Shown one piece after another: positions 48,943 to 57,384 of a DNA stretch of 64,000 nucleotides. The translations under genes were made by a program, and so were the position numbers. A model generated the notes under the pieces. That model worked only from the letters and a program-made list of their open reading frames with translations, ran no database searches and had not been told where the DNA came from. Position 1 is the stretch's first letter. Every line of letters begins with the position of its first letter. Source of the stretch: Flavobacterium pisciphilum (GTDB lineage Bacteria; Bacteroidota; Bacteroidia; Flavobacteriales; Flavobacteriaceae). Where the stretch lies: positions 2,232,001 to 2,296,000 of the forward strand of contig NZ_JAJJMO010000001.1 in the NCBI RefSeq assembly GCF_020905345.1. The letters are read 5' to 3'.

Positions 48943-49515
48943 TTACAAATTATCAATTACATTAGTTAAACGCTCGGTTATCTCTTGTATAGTTCCGATT
49001 CCGTTTACTGCGTAAAATTTATTTTGCTCCTTATAATATCCAATTAATGGAGCTGTTTTTTCATTGTATTCTTGATATCTAACACGAATTTTTTCTTCGT
49101 CCTGATCATCAGCTCTACCGCTTGTTTTCCCTCTTTCTAATAAACGCGCTACTAGAATTTCATCATCAGCCTCTAAAGCAATTGTTGCTGTAACACTTGT
49201 ACCAATAGTTGGCAAAAACTTATCTAATGCTGCTGCCTGATCTAATGTTCTTGGATAACCATCAAACAAGAATCCTGCTGTATCTGGGTGTTTTTTCACT
49301 TCATCAATTAACATAGCTGTAGTTACTTCACATGGCACTAATTCTCCATTATCCATAAAAACTCTAGCTTTCTTACCTAAATCTGTATCGTTTTTCAAAT
49401 TAAAACGAAAGATATCTCCAGTTGAAAGATGCGTTAATTTATACTTTTCTTTTAAAAATTCTGCCTGAGTTCCTTTTCCTGCACCAGGTTTTCCAAATAA
49501 AACAATATTAATCAT
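48943..49515 (-). CDS. adk: Adenylate kinase
   Basis: A 190-residue enzyme converting ATP + AMP to 2 ADP. The P-loop GKPGAGKGT is at residues 8-16, the AMP-site motif is DGYPRT near 83-88, and the LID region is the short form without a zinc-binding Cys set. The length fits the short bacterial form. In many bacteria adk sits next to secY; here it is about 45 kb away, followed by the CorC-like gene and preceded by hpt (89 bases). Confidence 0.95.
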   Translation of the reverse strand: MINIVLFGKPGAGKGTQAEFLKEKYKLTHLSTGDIFRFNLKNDTDLGKKARVFMDNGELVPCEVTTAMLIDEVKKHPDTAGFLFDGYPRTLDQAAALDKFLPTIGTSVTATIALEADDEILVARLLERGKTSGRADDQDEEKIRVRYQEYNEKTAPLIGYYKEQNKFYAVNGIGTIQEITERLTNVIDNL

Positions 49516-49604
49516 AGTTTGTGTGTTGTGTCGTACTTCCTTAATATATCAAAGAAGTTTAAAGTGAATAGCTAATTTATAATTCTTTGGTTTTGGTTCT
49601 AAAT

Positions 49605-50135
49605 TTATTCTGCCAATTTGTATACCTCACACAAATTTCTTCCTAAACCATCGTAGTCTAAACCGTAACCAACAATAAATTTATTTGGAATTCGAATTCC
49701 GATATAATCAATTTTAACGTCTTTTTTATACGCCTCAGGCTTAAAGAACAAAGTAGCTATTTTTAAATGCTTAACATTTTGTTTTTTAAACATTTCTTTA
49801 AGTTCAACTACAGTATTCCCTGTGTCAACAATATCTTCAATAATAACCACTGATCTTCCAGTTAAATCTTGATTTAACCCTATCAGTTCCTTAACATCAT
49901 TAGATGTTTCTGTCCCTTCGTATGAAGCCATTTTTATAAATGAAACCTCGCAGTGTTTTTTATATTTTTTTAAAAAATCCGCAACAACCATAAAAGAGCC
50001 ATTAAGCACACCGATAAAAATTGGAATTTCATCTCCAAAATCATCTTGTACCTGAGCCACCATTTTAGTAATTGCAAAATCGATTTCTTTAGCCGAAATA
50101 AACGGAACAAATTGTTTATCGTGAAGTTGTATCAT
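49605..50135 (-). CDS. hpt: Hypoxanthine phosphoribosyltransferase
   Basis: A 176-residue purine salvage enzyme. The PRPP-binding motif VVIIEDIVDTGNT lies near residues 94-106, with the flexible loop SFIKMASYEGT near 66-76 and the C-terminal purine-binding segment VGYGLDYDGLGRNL near 157-170. It converts hypoxanthine or guanine plus PRPP to IMP or GMP. It is divergent from the HEAT-like gene, with promoter boxes for both in the 99-base gap. Confidence 0.93.
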   Translation of the reverse strand: MIQLHDKQFVPFISAKEIDFAITKMVAQVQDDFGDEIPIFIGVLNGSFMVVADFLKKYKKHCEVSFIKMASYEGTETSNDVKELIGLNQDLTGRSVVIIEDIVDTGNTVVELKEMFKKQNVKHLKIATLFFKPEAYKKDVKIDYIGIRIPNKFIVGYGLDYDGLGRNLCEVYKLAE

Positions 50136-50160
50136 TATTTTTTACATTTAAAATAATGCG

Positions 50161-50168
50161 CAAAGATA
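50161..50168 (-). promoter_or_regulatory. -7 box TATCTTTG of hpt
   Basis: On the minus strand, TATCTTTG matches TAnnTTTG and ends 25 bases before the hpt start (50135). It is followed by GCG, a context also seen at the purK promoter. The -33 element is not clear. Confidence 0.6.
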
Positions 50169-50201
50169 CAGAATTCGAGTTTTAGAATCGAAAATTGACT
50201 C

Positions 50202-50209
50202 TAAATTTG
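50202..50209 (+). promoter_or_regulatory. -7 box TAAATTTG of the HEAT-like gene
   Basis: TAAATTTG fits the consensus and ends 25 bases before the ATG at 50235. It forms a divergent promoter pair with the hpt box 33 bases to the left. A TTG near 50195 is too close to act as the -33 element. Confidence 0.45.
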
Positions 50210-50234
50210 TATTTTTAAATCAAAAAAAAAATCA

Positions 50235-50786
50235 ATGCCCTCTGAATTACAAAAAAACCTTGATTATGTAAGTGCTTACAGGGAAAACAGACTTAAAGGC
50301 GCGCAAAATGTTTTGGAAAATCCTGATTGTTTTCCGGAATTAATTACAATTTGTTTTAATATTTCTGACAAAAACACTCACAAAGCCTGTTGGATTTTAG
50401 AATTTGTATCTTATGAAAAGCTAGAATGGCTACAACCTCATCTTGATTTTTTTTGTTCAAATCTTAAACATTTAAAAGACGAAAGCGCTATAAGACCCAT
50501 TGCAAAAATCTGCCAACTTCTAGTCACAGCCCATTATAAAAAATCAGAAACAAACATCATTCTTTCGGAAACTCAGCTTCAAGATATTATAGAAACTAGT
50601 TTTGATTGGTTAATTACCGATACCAAAGTTGCAGCAAAAGCCTACTCCATTCGTACCTTATATATATTGGGCAAACATTACGACTGGATTCATCCCGAGT
50701 TACAAATCATACTAACTAAGGATTATGCAAATCATACTGCTGCTTATAAAGCAGTTGCCCGAGAAATTCTCAAGAAAATAAAATAG
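50235..50786 (+). CDS. HEAT-repeat-like protein next to purK
   Basis: A 183-residue soluble all-helical protein, with helix pairs such as THKACWILEFVSYEKLEWLQPH and VAAKAYSIRTLYILGKHYDWI, consistent with ARM/HEAT-type repeats. No catalytic motif is visible. Similar small proteins beside purK have sometimes been called adenylosuccinate lyase in databases; it lacks the fumarase/PurB signature and is far too short, so that name should not be used. It may bind protein. A promoter box for purK lies between the genes, so the two are not necessarily one operon. Confidence 0.65.
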   Translation: MPSELQKNLDYVSAYRENRLKGAQNVLENPDCFPELITICFNISDKNTHKACWILEFVSYEKLEWLQPHLDFFCSNLKHLKDESAIRPIAKICQLLVTAHYKKSETNIILSETQLQDIIETSFDWLITDTKVAAKAYSIRTLYILGKHYDWIHPELQIILTKDYANHTAAYKAVAREILKKIK

Positions 50787-50812
50787 CATTTTCCTATTCA
50801 ATCATTATAAAG

Positions 50813-50820
50813 TATCTTTG
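50813..50820 (+). promoter_or_regulatory. -7 box TATCTTTG of purK
   Basis: TATCTTTG followed by GCG, identical to the hpt box, lies 20 bases upstream of the purK ATG. It fits TAnnTTTG. No clear -33 TTG at the preferred spacing. Confidence 0.6.
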
Positions 50821-50840
50821 CGCATAACAAACACACAACA

Positions 50841-51989
50841 ATGAATTATTTTTCTTCTGATTTTAAATTAGGAATATTAGGCGGTGGACAATTAGGCAAA
50901 ATGCTTCTTTTTGACACGCGAAAATTTGACATACAAACCTATGTTTTAGACCCAAGCGATGAAGCACCAAGCAAAATTGCCTGCAATAAATTCTTTCAAG
51001 GGGATTTAATGGACTTTGAAACTGTTTACAATTTCGGAAAACAAGTAGATGTTTTAACTTTCGAAATCGAACTTGTAAACCTCGAAGCACTTGAAAAATT
51101 AGAAAACGAAGGTGTAAAAGTATACCCTTCACCAAAAACCTTAAGAGGAATTCAGAATAAAGGAATCCAAAAAGATTTTTACACTAAAAATAATATCCCA
51201 ACAGCACCTTTTGAAAGATATGAAAATCTAGAAAGCCTAAAATCTAATACTCAAAATCTTAAGTTCCCATTTGTTTGGAAATGTACCGAATTTGGATACG
51301 ATGGAAATGGTGTAAAAGTAATTCGTCAAATTTCAGATTTAGATAATTTACCTAATGTAGAATGTATTGCAGAGACAATGGTTCCATTCAAAAATGAACT
51401 AGCAGTTATTGTTTGTCGCAATCCATCAGGAGAAATAAAAACATATCCGGTTGTTGAAATGGAATTTCATCCTGAAGCAAACCAAGTTGAGTATGTAATT
51501 TGTCCAGCTAGAATAGATGAGAAAGTAGCACAAAAAGCAAGAGCAATTGCGCTTAATGTTTCGGAGAAATTCAATCACGTAGGATTATTAGCCGTTGAAA
51601 TGTTCCAAACTCAAGATGATGAAATCTTGGTAAACGAGGTTGCTCCTCGCCCACACAATTCAGGACATTATTCTATCGAAGCAAGTTATACTTCACAATT
51701 CGAAAACCATTTACGTGCTATATTGAATCTTCCTTTAGGAAATACAGATAGCAAAGTTGCAGGAGTTATGGTTAACTTAGTTGGAGCCGAAGGGTTTTCT
51801 GGCGATGTAGTTTACCAAAATATCCAAACTGTTTTAGGATGGAATGGTGTTACGCCACATATATATGGTAAAAAACAAACTCGTCCGTTTCGCAAAATGG
51901 GTCACGTTACAATTGTAAACGAAGACATGAACGAAGCAAGACGAATTGCTGAGGATGTAAAGAATACTCTTAAAGTGATTAGCATTTAA
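50841..51989 (+). CDS. purK: N5-carboxyaminoimidazole ribonucleotide synthase PurK
   Basis: A 382-residue ATP-grasp enzyme making N5-CAIR from AIR, bicarbonate and ATP in purine synthesis. The N-terminal Rossmann-like motif LGILGGGQLGKML lies at residues 10-22, with the ATP-grasp core with FPFVWKCTEFGYDGNGV near 145-160 and the metal-binding VNEVAPRPHNSGHYSIEA near 268-285. It ends before a tandem repeat and purE, its pathway partner. The length is normal. Confidence 0.94.
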   Translation: MNYFSSDFKLGILGGGQLGKMLLFDTRKFDIQTYVLDPSDEAPSKIACNKFFQGDLMDFETVYNFGKQVDVLTFEIELVNLEALEKLENEGVKVYPSPKTLRGIQNKGIQKDFYTKNNIPTAPFERYENLESLKSNTQNLKFPFVWKCTEFGYDGNGVKVIRQISDLDNLPNVECIAETMVPFKNELAVIVCRNPSGEIKTYPVVEMEFHPEANQVEYVICPARIDEKVAQKARAIALNVSEKFNHVGLLAVEMFQTQDDEILVNEVAPRPHNSGHYSIEASYTSQFENHLRAILNLPLGNTDSKVAGVMVNLVGAEGFSGDVVYQNIQTVLGWNGVTPHIYGKKQTRPFRKMGHVTIVNEDMNEARRIAEDVKNTLKVISI

Positions 51990-52000
51990 GTAACAGTTTT

Positions 52001-52120
52001 CAGTCGCAGTTTTCAACTTCAATGTGAAGCTTGAAACATTAAACTTGAAACAAAATATAACAGTCGTAGTTTTAAGTCGTGACAATACAACTTGAAACAT
52101 TAAACTTGAAACAAAATAAA
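52001..52120. repeat. Imperfect 60-bp tandem repeat between purK and purE
   Basis: Two copies, 52001-52060 and 52061-52120, each begin CAGTCG(C/T)AGTTTT and end with the same 28-base segment (52030-52057 and 52091-52118), with diverged middles. Elements built from CAGTCGCAGTTTT and AAACTTGAAAC motifs are, from memory, frequent intergenic filler in Flavobacterium genomes. The second copy abuts the purE start, so it may supply its leader. Confidence 0.75.
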
Positions 52121-52122
52121 AC

Positions 52123-52608
52123 ATGAGCAAAGTAGCCGTAATAATGGGAAGCATCTCAGACATGCCAGTAATGCAAGATGCCATCGATATATTAAAAGGA
52201 TTTGATATCGCTGTAGAAGTAGATATTGTTTCTGCACACCGAACACCAGAGAAACTAGTTGATTTTAGTAAAAACGCTCACCTAAATGGTATTTCAGTAA
52301 TTATCGCTGGGGCTGGTGGAGCTGCGCATTTACCAGGAATGGTTGCATCTATGTCACCTTTACCAGTAATTGGAGTTCCTGTAAAATCAAGTAATTCAAT
52401 CGATGGTTGGGATAGTGTTTTATCTATTCTACAAATGCCAGGTGGAGTTCCTGTTGCAACAGTAGCTTTAAATGGAGCTAAAAATGCTGGAATTCTTGCT
52501 GCACAAATCATCGGAAGTCATGACAAAGTGGTTTTAGACAAAATTATTGCCTATAAAGAAAGCCTAAAAGAAGCTGTTTACAAATCTTCTGAAGGGTTAA
52601 AAAAATAA
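52123..52608 (+). CDS. purE: N5-carboxyaminoimidazole ribonucleotide mutase PurE (class I)
   Basis: A 161-residue mutase that turns N5-CAIR to CAIR. The binding motifs GSISDMPVMQDA (residues 9-20), SAHRTPEKL (near 43-51) and GAGGAAHLPGMVAS (near 68-81) are present. It follows purK with 133 bases of repeat between, so the two consecutive steps are neighbours. A hairpin and a structured repeat follow. Confidence 0.95.
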   Translation: MSKVAVIMGSISDMPVMQDAIDILKGFDIAVEVDIVSAHRTPEKLVDFSKNAHLNGISVIIAGAGGAAHLPGMVASMSPLPVIGVPVKSSNSIDGWDSVLSILQMPGGVPVATVALNGAKNAGILAAQIIGSHDKVVLDKIIAYKESLKEAVYKSSEGLKK

Positions 52609-52617
52609 AAAACTATC

Positions 52618-52653
52618 TCGCCAAGTCATACTCTTATGCACTTGGCGAAATGT
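52618..52653 (+). terminator. Possible terminator after purE
   Basis: A 9-bp perfect stem (TCGCCAAGT 52618-52626 with ACTTGGCGA 52640-52648) with a 13-base loop and a short following T-stretch. It lies 10 bases after the purE stop. Confidence 0.5.
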
Positions 52654-52654
52654 T

Positions 52655-52745
52655 TTATTAAGGAGCTAATCCCACTGTACACTCTATCTTTTACGGCGAA
52701 CCCCGCCATAAAAGGATGCCGTTTCCATTGGGGCTAAATTCCCAT
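52655..52745. repeat. Structured noncoding repeat element (flavobacterial type)
   Basis: A noncoding stretch with an inner hairpin of 10/11 matched pairs (CTTTTACGGCG 52688-52698 with CGCCATAAAAG 52704-52714, 5-base loop). It is flanked by GGAGCTAATCCCACTG on the left and CCATTGGGGCTAAA on the right, which pair imperfectly. The outer arms carry GC-rich blocks unlike the surroundings. The pattern (agctat-ccc ... hairpin ... rich ggggcta) matches, from memory, a dispersed intergenic element common in Flavobacterium genomes. Its function is unknown. Confidence 0.65.
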
Positions 52746-52818
52746 AATATGTTGAAAATCCGAAAAACACAACAAGTGATTTTTCAATCTCTAATTTTTT
52801 CAATCTTTAAATTACATT

Positions 52819-54846
52819 ATGAGCATCTTAACACACTATTTCAATACGAAACACAATACTGCTCCTTTTTCGCAAATTAAAATCGAAGAGTATGTTCCTG
52901 CATTTCAAGAAGGAATTACTTTAGCAAAAACTGAAATTGACGCAATTGTAAACAATACCGAAGCACCTACATTCGAGAATACAATCGAAGCAATGGATTA
53001 TACTGGAGATATTCTAGACCGCGTTTCGAGTATTTTTTTTAACTTAAATTCAGCAGAAACTAGCGACGAGATGCAAAAAATCGCTCAGGAAGTTTCGCCT
53101 TTATTATCTGAATTTGGAAATGACATCACATTAAACGCAGCTTTATTTGCTAAAATAAAATCCGTTTATGACCAAAAAGAAAGTTTAAATCTGAATCCAG
53201 AACAAACTACACTTTTGGATAAAAAATATAAAAGTTTTTCAAGAAATGGGGCTAATTTACCTGAAGAAAAGAAAAACCAATTACGTGAAATCGACAAAGA
53301 GTTATCTAAATTAAGCCTGCAATTTGGCGAAAATGTTTTGGCTGAAACAAATGCTTTCGAATTGCATTTAACCAACGAAAGTGACTTAGCTGGACTACCA
53401 GAAGGAACTATCGAAGCCGCTCGTTCATTGGCTAAAAGCCAAGAAAAAGAAGGTTGGATTTTTACCTTAGACCATCCAAGCTACGTTCCATTTATGACCT
53501 ATGCTGATAATCGTGAATTACGTAAAAAACTAGCAATCGCTTTTGGAGCAAAAGCATTTCAGAATAATGAATTTGACAATCAAGAAATTGTTCTTAAAAT
53601 CGTAAAACTACGCTTTGAGAGAGCCAATTTATTAGGATATAAAACGCATGCCCATTTTGTTCTTGAAGAACGCATGGCAGAAAACCCAGAAAAAGTATTC
53701 TCTTTCTCTAATGATTTATTGGCAAAAGCCAAACCTGCTGCCCAAAAAGAATTCGCACAGCTTACTGCTTTCGCAAAAGAATTAGACGGAATCGAGCAAT
53801 TGGAGAAATGGGATGGCGCTTATTACTCAGAAAAATTAAAACAACAGCTTTTTAATTTAGATGACGAAAAACTAAAACCATATTTTCAATTAGAAAAAGT
53901 ACTAAACGGTGCTTTTACAATCGCAGGAAAACTGTACGGACTTACTTTTACTGAAGTATTTGACATTGACAAATACCACGAAGAAGTGATGACTTACGAA
54001 GTTACTAACGATAAAAATGAATTAGTTTCAATTTTCTACGCTGATTTTTTCCCACGAAAAGGAAAACGAAATGGAGCTTGGATGACATCGTTTAAGTCTC
54101 AATACAGAAAAGACGGAGTTAACGAAAGACCACATATCTCTAACGTATGTAACTTTACAAAACCAACAGAAACAAAACCTTCCTTACTAACATTTAATGA
54201 GGTTACGACTTTGTTTCATGAATTTGGACATGGATTACACGGAATGTTAGCCGATACAATCTACCCTAGTTTATCTGGAACATCTGTTTATTGGGATTTT
54301 GTAGAATTACCAAGTCAGATTATGGAAAACTGGTGTTACGAGCCAGAAGCTTTGGCATTGTTTGCGAATCATTATGAAACTGGTGAAATCATTCCAATGG
54401 AGTATGTAAACAAAATCAAAGAAAGTGCTAGTTTCCAAGAAGGATTAGCCACATTACGCCAATTGAGCTTTGGATTATTGGATATGGCTTGGCACGGACA
54501 AGATCCTACATCAATTACCAATTTAAAAGCTTTCGAAACGGAACAATTTAAGGACACTCAATTATATCCAGACGTGAAAGAAAATGCAATGAGTACTGCC
54601 TTTTCACATATTTTCCAAGGCGGATATTCTTCTGGATACTACAGCTACAAATGGGCTGAAGTTCTAGATGCTGATGCATTTGAATACTTTCAAGAAAAAG
54701 GAATCTTCAATAAAGAGGTTGCTACTAAATTTAAAGACAATGTACTTTCAAAAGGAGGAACTGAGCATCCTATGATTTTATACAAACGCTTTAGAGGTCA
54801 AGAACCAAAACCTGAAGCTTTATTAAAAAGAGCAGGATTGATATAA
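52819..54846 (+). CDS. M3-family metallopeptidase (Dcp/OpdA-like)
   Basis: A 675-residue cytoplasmic-type peptidase (no signal peptide). The zinc site HEFGH is at residues 467-471, with the third ligand expected in FVELPSQIMENW near 496. The C-terminal region has AFSHIFQGGYSSGYYSYKWAE, a hallmark of Dcp/oligopeptidase A members. It cuts small peptides, releasing dipeptides or short fragments. Dcp and OpdA cannot be separated by eye. It is followed by a hairpin terminator shared with the convergent lipoprotein gene. Confidence 0.9.
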   Translation: MSILTHYFNTKHNTAPFSQIKIEEYVPAFQEGITLAKTEIDAIVNNTEAPTFENTIEAMDYTGDILDRVSSIFFNLNSAETSDEMQKIAQEVSPLLSEFGNDITLNAALFAKIKSVYDQKESLNLNPEQTTLLDKKYKSFSRNGANLPEEKKNQLREIDKELSKLSLQFGENVLAETNAFELHLTNESDLAGLPEGTIEAARSLAKSQEKEGWIFTLDHPSYVPFMTYADNRELRKKLAIAFGAKAFQNNEFDNQEIVLKIVKLRFERANLLGYKTHAHFVLEERMAENPEKVFSFSNDLLAKAKPAAQKEFAQLTAFAKELDGIEQLEKWDGAYYSEKLKQQLFNLDDEKLKPYFQLEKVLNGAFTIAGKLYGLTFTEVFDIDKYHEEVMTYEVTNDKNELVSIFYADFFPRKGKRNGAWMTSFKSQYRKDGVNERPHISNVCNFTKPTETKPSLLTFNEVTTLFHEFGHGLHGMLADTIYPSLSGTSVYWDFVELPSQIMENWCYEPEALALFANHYETGEIIPMEYVNKIKESASFQEGLATLRQLSFGLLDMAWHGQDPTSITNLKAFETEQFKDTQLYPDVKENAMSTAFSHIFQGGYSSGYYSYKWAEVLDADAFEYFQEKGIFNKEVATKFKDNVLSKGGTEHPMILYKRFRGQEPKPEALLKRAGLI

Positions 54847-54852
54847 AATTTT

Positions 54853-54890
54853 AAAAGCCAGTAACTAAAGATTTAGTACTGGCTTTTTTC
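54853..54890. terminator. Bidirectional terminator between the M3 peptidase and lipoprotein genes
   Basis: An 11-bp perfect stem, AAAAGCCAGTA (54853-54863) with TACTGGCTTTT (54877-54887), followed by Ts on the right; A/T runs lie on both sides. It serves the two convergent genes. Confidence 0.85.
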
Positions 54891-54903
54891 TTGAATTAGT
54901 AAC

Positions 54904-56727
54904 TTATTTTATTTTCAGTAAGTTTCTCTTATTTATCGCTAATGGCATTATAGAATCGAATACATGGCTCAAATCACCTGGTAGTAGCCCATTATTACGA
55001 TGATGACATGAGAAACAAGATATTGCAGTCGAGTCATTTGTAACGGTACTTCCCGACTGAACAAATGTTTCCATTGTACTATTTGATAACTGTCCAGTTC
55101 CAATAGCTTCTCCATTAGGAACTCCCTTAGTAGGTGCCCCATAAGGATATGTTTTTCCATTTGGCGCAGTACCTCCTGAAGTCCAAGTAGCTCCTATGAG
55201 CAAATAATTCTTCCTAATATCTTTACCAACTAACATTTTACGTACAGCATTATTAATAGAAATAATTTCGCTATTGGAACCTGCAGGCGTTTTATCTTCT
55301 GCATTTGGTTGCGTATTAGAAGCAACACCCCAAGCCATAATTCTTCTTACGTCTGGCTTATATATAGATTCAGGATGCAAAGAATCAGTAATTATAATTG
55401 TATTGTTTTTAACTGTCATATTTTGAGTATTATTTATAGTATCATCGGCATTAACATTAAAAAGCCAACCTTTACCTTTATCAGCTTTTACCTGTTTTAT
55501 TTTATCCTCTTTATCTATATAGGAATACTCCGAATTAGGTGAATTTTTCTCATGCTCAAAAGTTGCCCAAATCATTTCAGGATGTCCAGCAGTACTTCCT
55601 ACCACATGCATCCCAACTAATGCTAATGTTGTAGTTGTCTCTCCATTAACAACCCATGCCAAAGGATTAGATTTATTATATGTTGGAATCTTAGCTTTAA
55701 TCGTAACATAACTTTCTGGATTTGGTAAATCCTTAGCTTCAACCCAAGATGTCTTTAATTCTATTGCCAAAGCATTAGGATCTGGTGGTGGTGCTAAACC
55801 TTTCATTTTTGCATAAGCAAGAATACTGTCAAGTGCACTAGCAGTTGTTGGAAATTGATTGCCATTTAATTTGCGTTCGTTAACTCCAGTTAAAAAATAA
55901 GCATAAACATCATTAACCATTGTTATGTAATAAACTAATGATTTATTTGTTGCAATTAATGCTCCATGAGAACCTGCCTGTCCCTGCTCTGTATCAATTT
56001 CATGCCCTTTTGAATCAAGAAAAATAGTTTTATTCTCTTTTGTTTTAAACTCTTGTAAAACATTTCCAGGATTAATTTTACTATCAATTATTGCTTTAGG
56101 ACTAGAGATTACTTTGCCTTTTATATCAATAAAAGAATGCAAACCTTTAGCATCTGTAACAATACTACTTACAACAACTGATTTATTATCAGCATTTTTA
56201 ACAGCTTCATTACTTTTTAGACTTTCTACCTCAAACATTTTCCTGTTTTTATCAAACACAATTGGTAATCTATTTGGTCCTGTTTGAACAATATTACTTA
56301 CTGCACTCATTATAGTATTAGGTCCGTGAGGTATCAATACGCGTGCACCTTTTGAATCAGCAGCCGAAACATTATAAAACACAGGAGATTCCATTACAGT
56401 TCCTCCGCTTTTATATACTCCACTAGAAGTTGGCGACGTGATCCATAAGAACATCTGCTCAGACCATTTGTAGAAGTCACAGTTATTATTATGAGGAAAC
56501 GTGACACTATTTGCAGGTTCAACTAATCCATTTTCGGTTACAGTTCCGCCCTTAAACCAAGTTTTAAATTCGGCATCAGTAACAATGCAAGATTGTTTTA
56601 CATCTTGTGGCAAATATTCATAGTCTTTATCCGAATTGGATAATAAATCTGTTTTCTTACATCCTATAAATAGAATCATTGCAATAGTAAATAATCCTAT
56701 AGCAATTTTTGTGGCTGGTTTTTTCAT
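54904..56727 (-). CDS. Lipoprotein with single C-terminal heme c motif, function unknown
   Basis: A 607-residue lipoprotein (lipobox FIGC, Cys at about 23) with no recognised catalytic domain. Residues 30-120 contain a Trp-rich part (CDFYKWSEQMFLW). The mid region is beta-rich with repeated Lys/Asp-Asn surfaces (SHGALIATNKSLVYYIT). Near the C-terminus stands CFSCHH, a CxxCH heme c motif, followed by RNNGLLPGDLSHVF. A single heme suggests electron transfer or a heme-dependent redox role at the outer membrane or in the periplasm. It is downstream of the small 77- and 137-residue genes and of the radical SAM run. Cytochrome function is inferred only. Confidence 0.7.
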   Translation of the reverse strand: MKKPATKIAIGLFTIAMILFIGCKKTDLLSNSDKDYEYLPQDVKQSCIVTDAEFKTWFKGGTVTENGLVEPANSVTFPHNNNCDFYKWSEQMFLWITSPTSSGVYKSGGTVMESPVFYNVSAADSKGARVLIPHGPNTIMSAVSNIVQTGPNRLPIVFDKNRKMFEVESLKSNEAVKNADNKSVVVSSIVTDAKGLHSFIDIKGKVISSPKAIIDSKINPGNVLQEFKTKENKTIFLDSKGHEIDTEQGQAGSHGALIATNKSLVYYITMVNDVYAYFLTGVNERKLNGNQFPTTASALDSILAYAKMKGLAPPPDPNALAIELKTSWVEAKDLPNPESYVTIKAKIPTYNKSNPLAWVVNGETTTTLALVGMHVVGSTAGHPEMIWATFEHEKNSPNSEYSYIDKEDKIKQVKADKGKGWLFNVNADDTINNTQNMTVKNNTIIITDSLHPESIYKPDVRRIMAWGVASNTQPNAEDKTPAGSNSEIISINNAVRKMLVGKDIRKNYLLIGATWTSGGTAPNGKTYPYGAPTKGVPNGEAIGTGQLSNSTMETFVQSGSTVTNDSTAISCFSCHHRNNGLLPGDLSHVFDSIMPLAINKRNLLKIK

Positions 56728-56847
56728 TTTTTTATTTTTAAAATTGGTTTTCTTTGGTATGATTTTGTTCTTTGATTCTACAACTCCACTCTTTTGTTTG
56801 TGGAATAGAAATATTCATAACCTCTGGTTAAAAAAATTCCTGATTCA

Positions 56848-57081
56848 TTAGATTAAAGTACTAACTGTTACTGTATTTTCAAACCTGAGTATAGCATATT
56901 TACTAAACGGAAGTGATTCTTTTAAACCAAGTTCCTTACTTGAATTGCACAATAAAGTTTCTAATTGTAAATTCTCTTTTCTAAATTCAAGAGGATCCCA
57001 ATTAATTGATTGATCTGAATAATAGTGAAGACTCTGGTAAGTCCATATCCCAGATACTAAATTTGGAGGAATGTGTGACAT
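56848..57081 (-). CDS. Small protein, possibly truncated
   Basis: A 77-residue protein without a signal peptide. The start MSHIPPNLVSGIWTYQSLHYY recalls, from memory, a family of small proteins beginning SGxWTYRSF and continuing with an F-G-x-G-x-L block; here the block reads LEFRKENLQLE and the rest does not look like that family. It may therefore be a shortened or decayed member. It lies 120 bases upstream of the 607-residue lipoprotein on the same strand. The function is unknown. Confidence 0.4.
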   Translation of the reverse strand: MSHIPPNLVSGIWTYQSLHYYSDQSINWDPLEFRKENLQLETLLCNSSKELGLKESLPFSKYAILRFENTVTVSTLI

Positions 57082-57321
57082 ATCTAAATCATTTATAGGT
57101 TAAGTAGTATCGATTTTGGGAATCTCTTTAATCAAAGCTTTTTGTTATTCTACAATAAAGAAACAATAATCTGATAAATCTTAACAACGTATAAATACCT
57201 GATTTTCAAATGCAGTCCCTCACTTTAAATGAAGATAAAACGGAGTTTTATGTTCAAATTTTTAAAATGTCATTCCGAATTACTTGGCAGATTCGGAAAT
57301 AACAAACACATTCTGTTTAAC
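57082..57321. other. Gene-free stretch between the two small genes
   Basis: No convincing ORF is seen. It holds one short hairpin near 57272-57300 (ATTCCGA with TCGGAAT), and A/T-rich sequence. The terminator of the 137-residue gene lies next to it at 57322. The promoter of the small 77-residue gene could lie here, but no clear TAnnTTTG box is seen. Confidence 0.5.
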
Positions 57322-57353
57322 AAAAAAGGTTGCCCTAACTAGACAACCCTTTG
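57322..57353 (-). terminator. Terminator after the 137-residue gene
   Basis: On the minus strand, AAAGGGTTG...CAACCTTTTTT forms an 8-bp stem with one bulge, ending in a six-T run. It lies about 32 bases after the stop at 57385. Confidence 0.65.
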
Positions 57354-57384
57354 AATCAAACGTTAATTGAGTTTAATGAAGATT

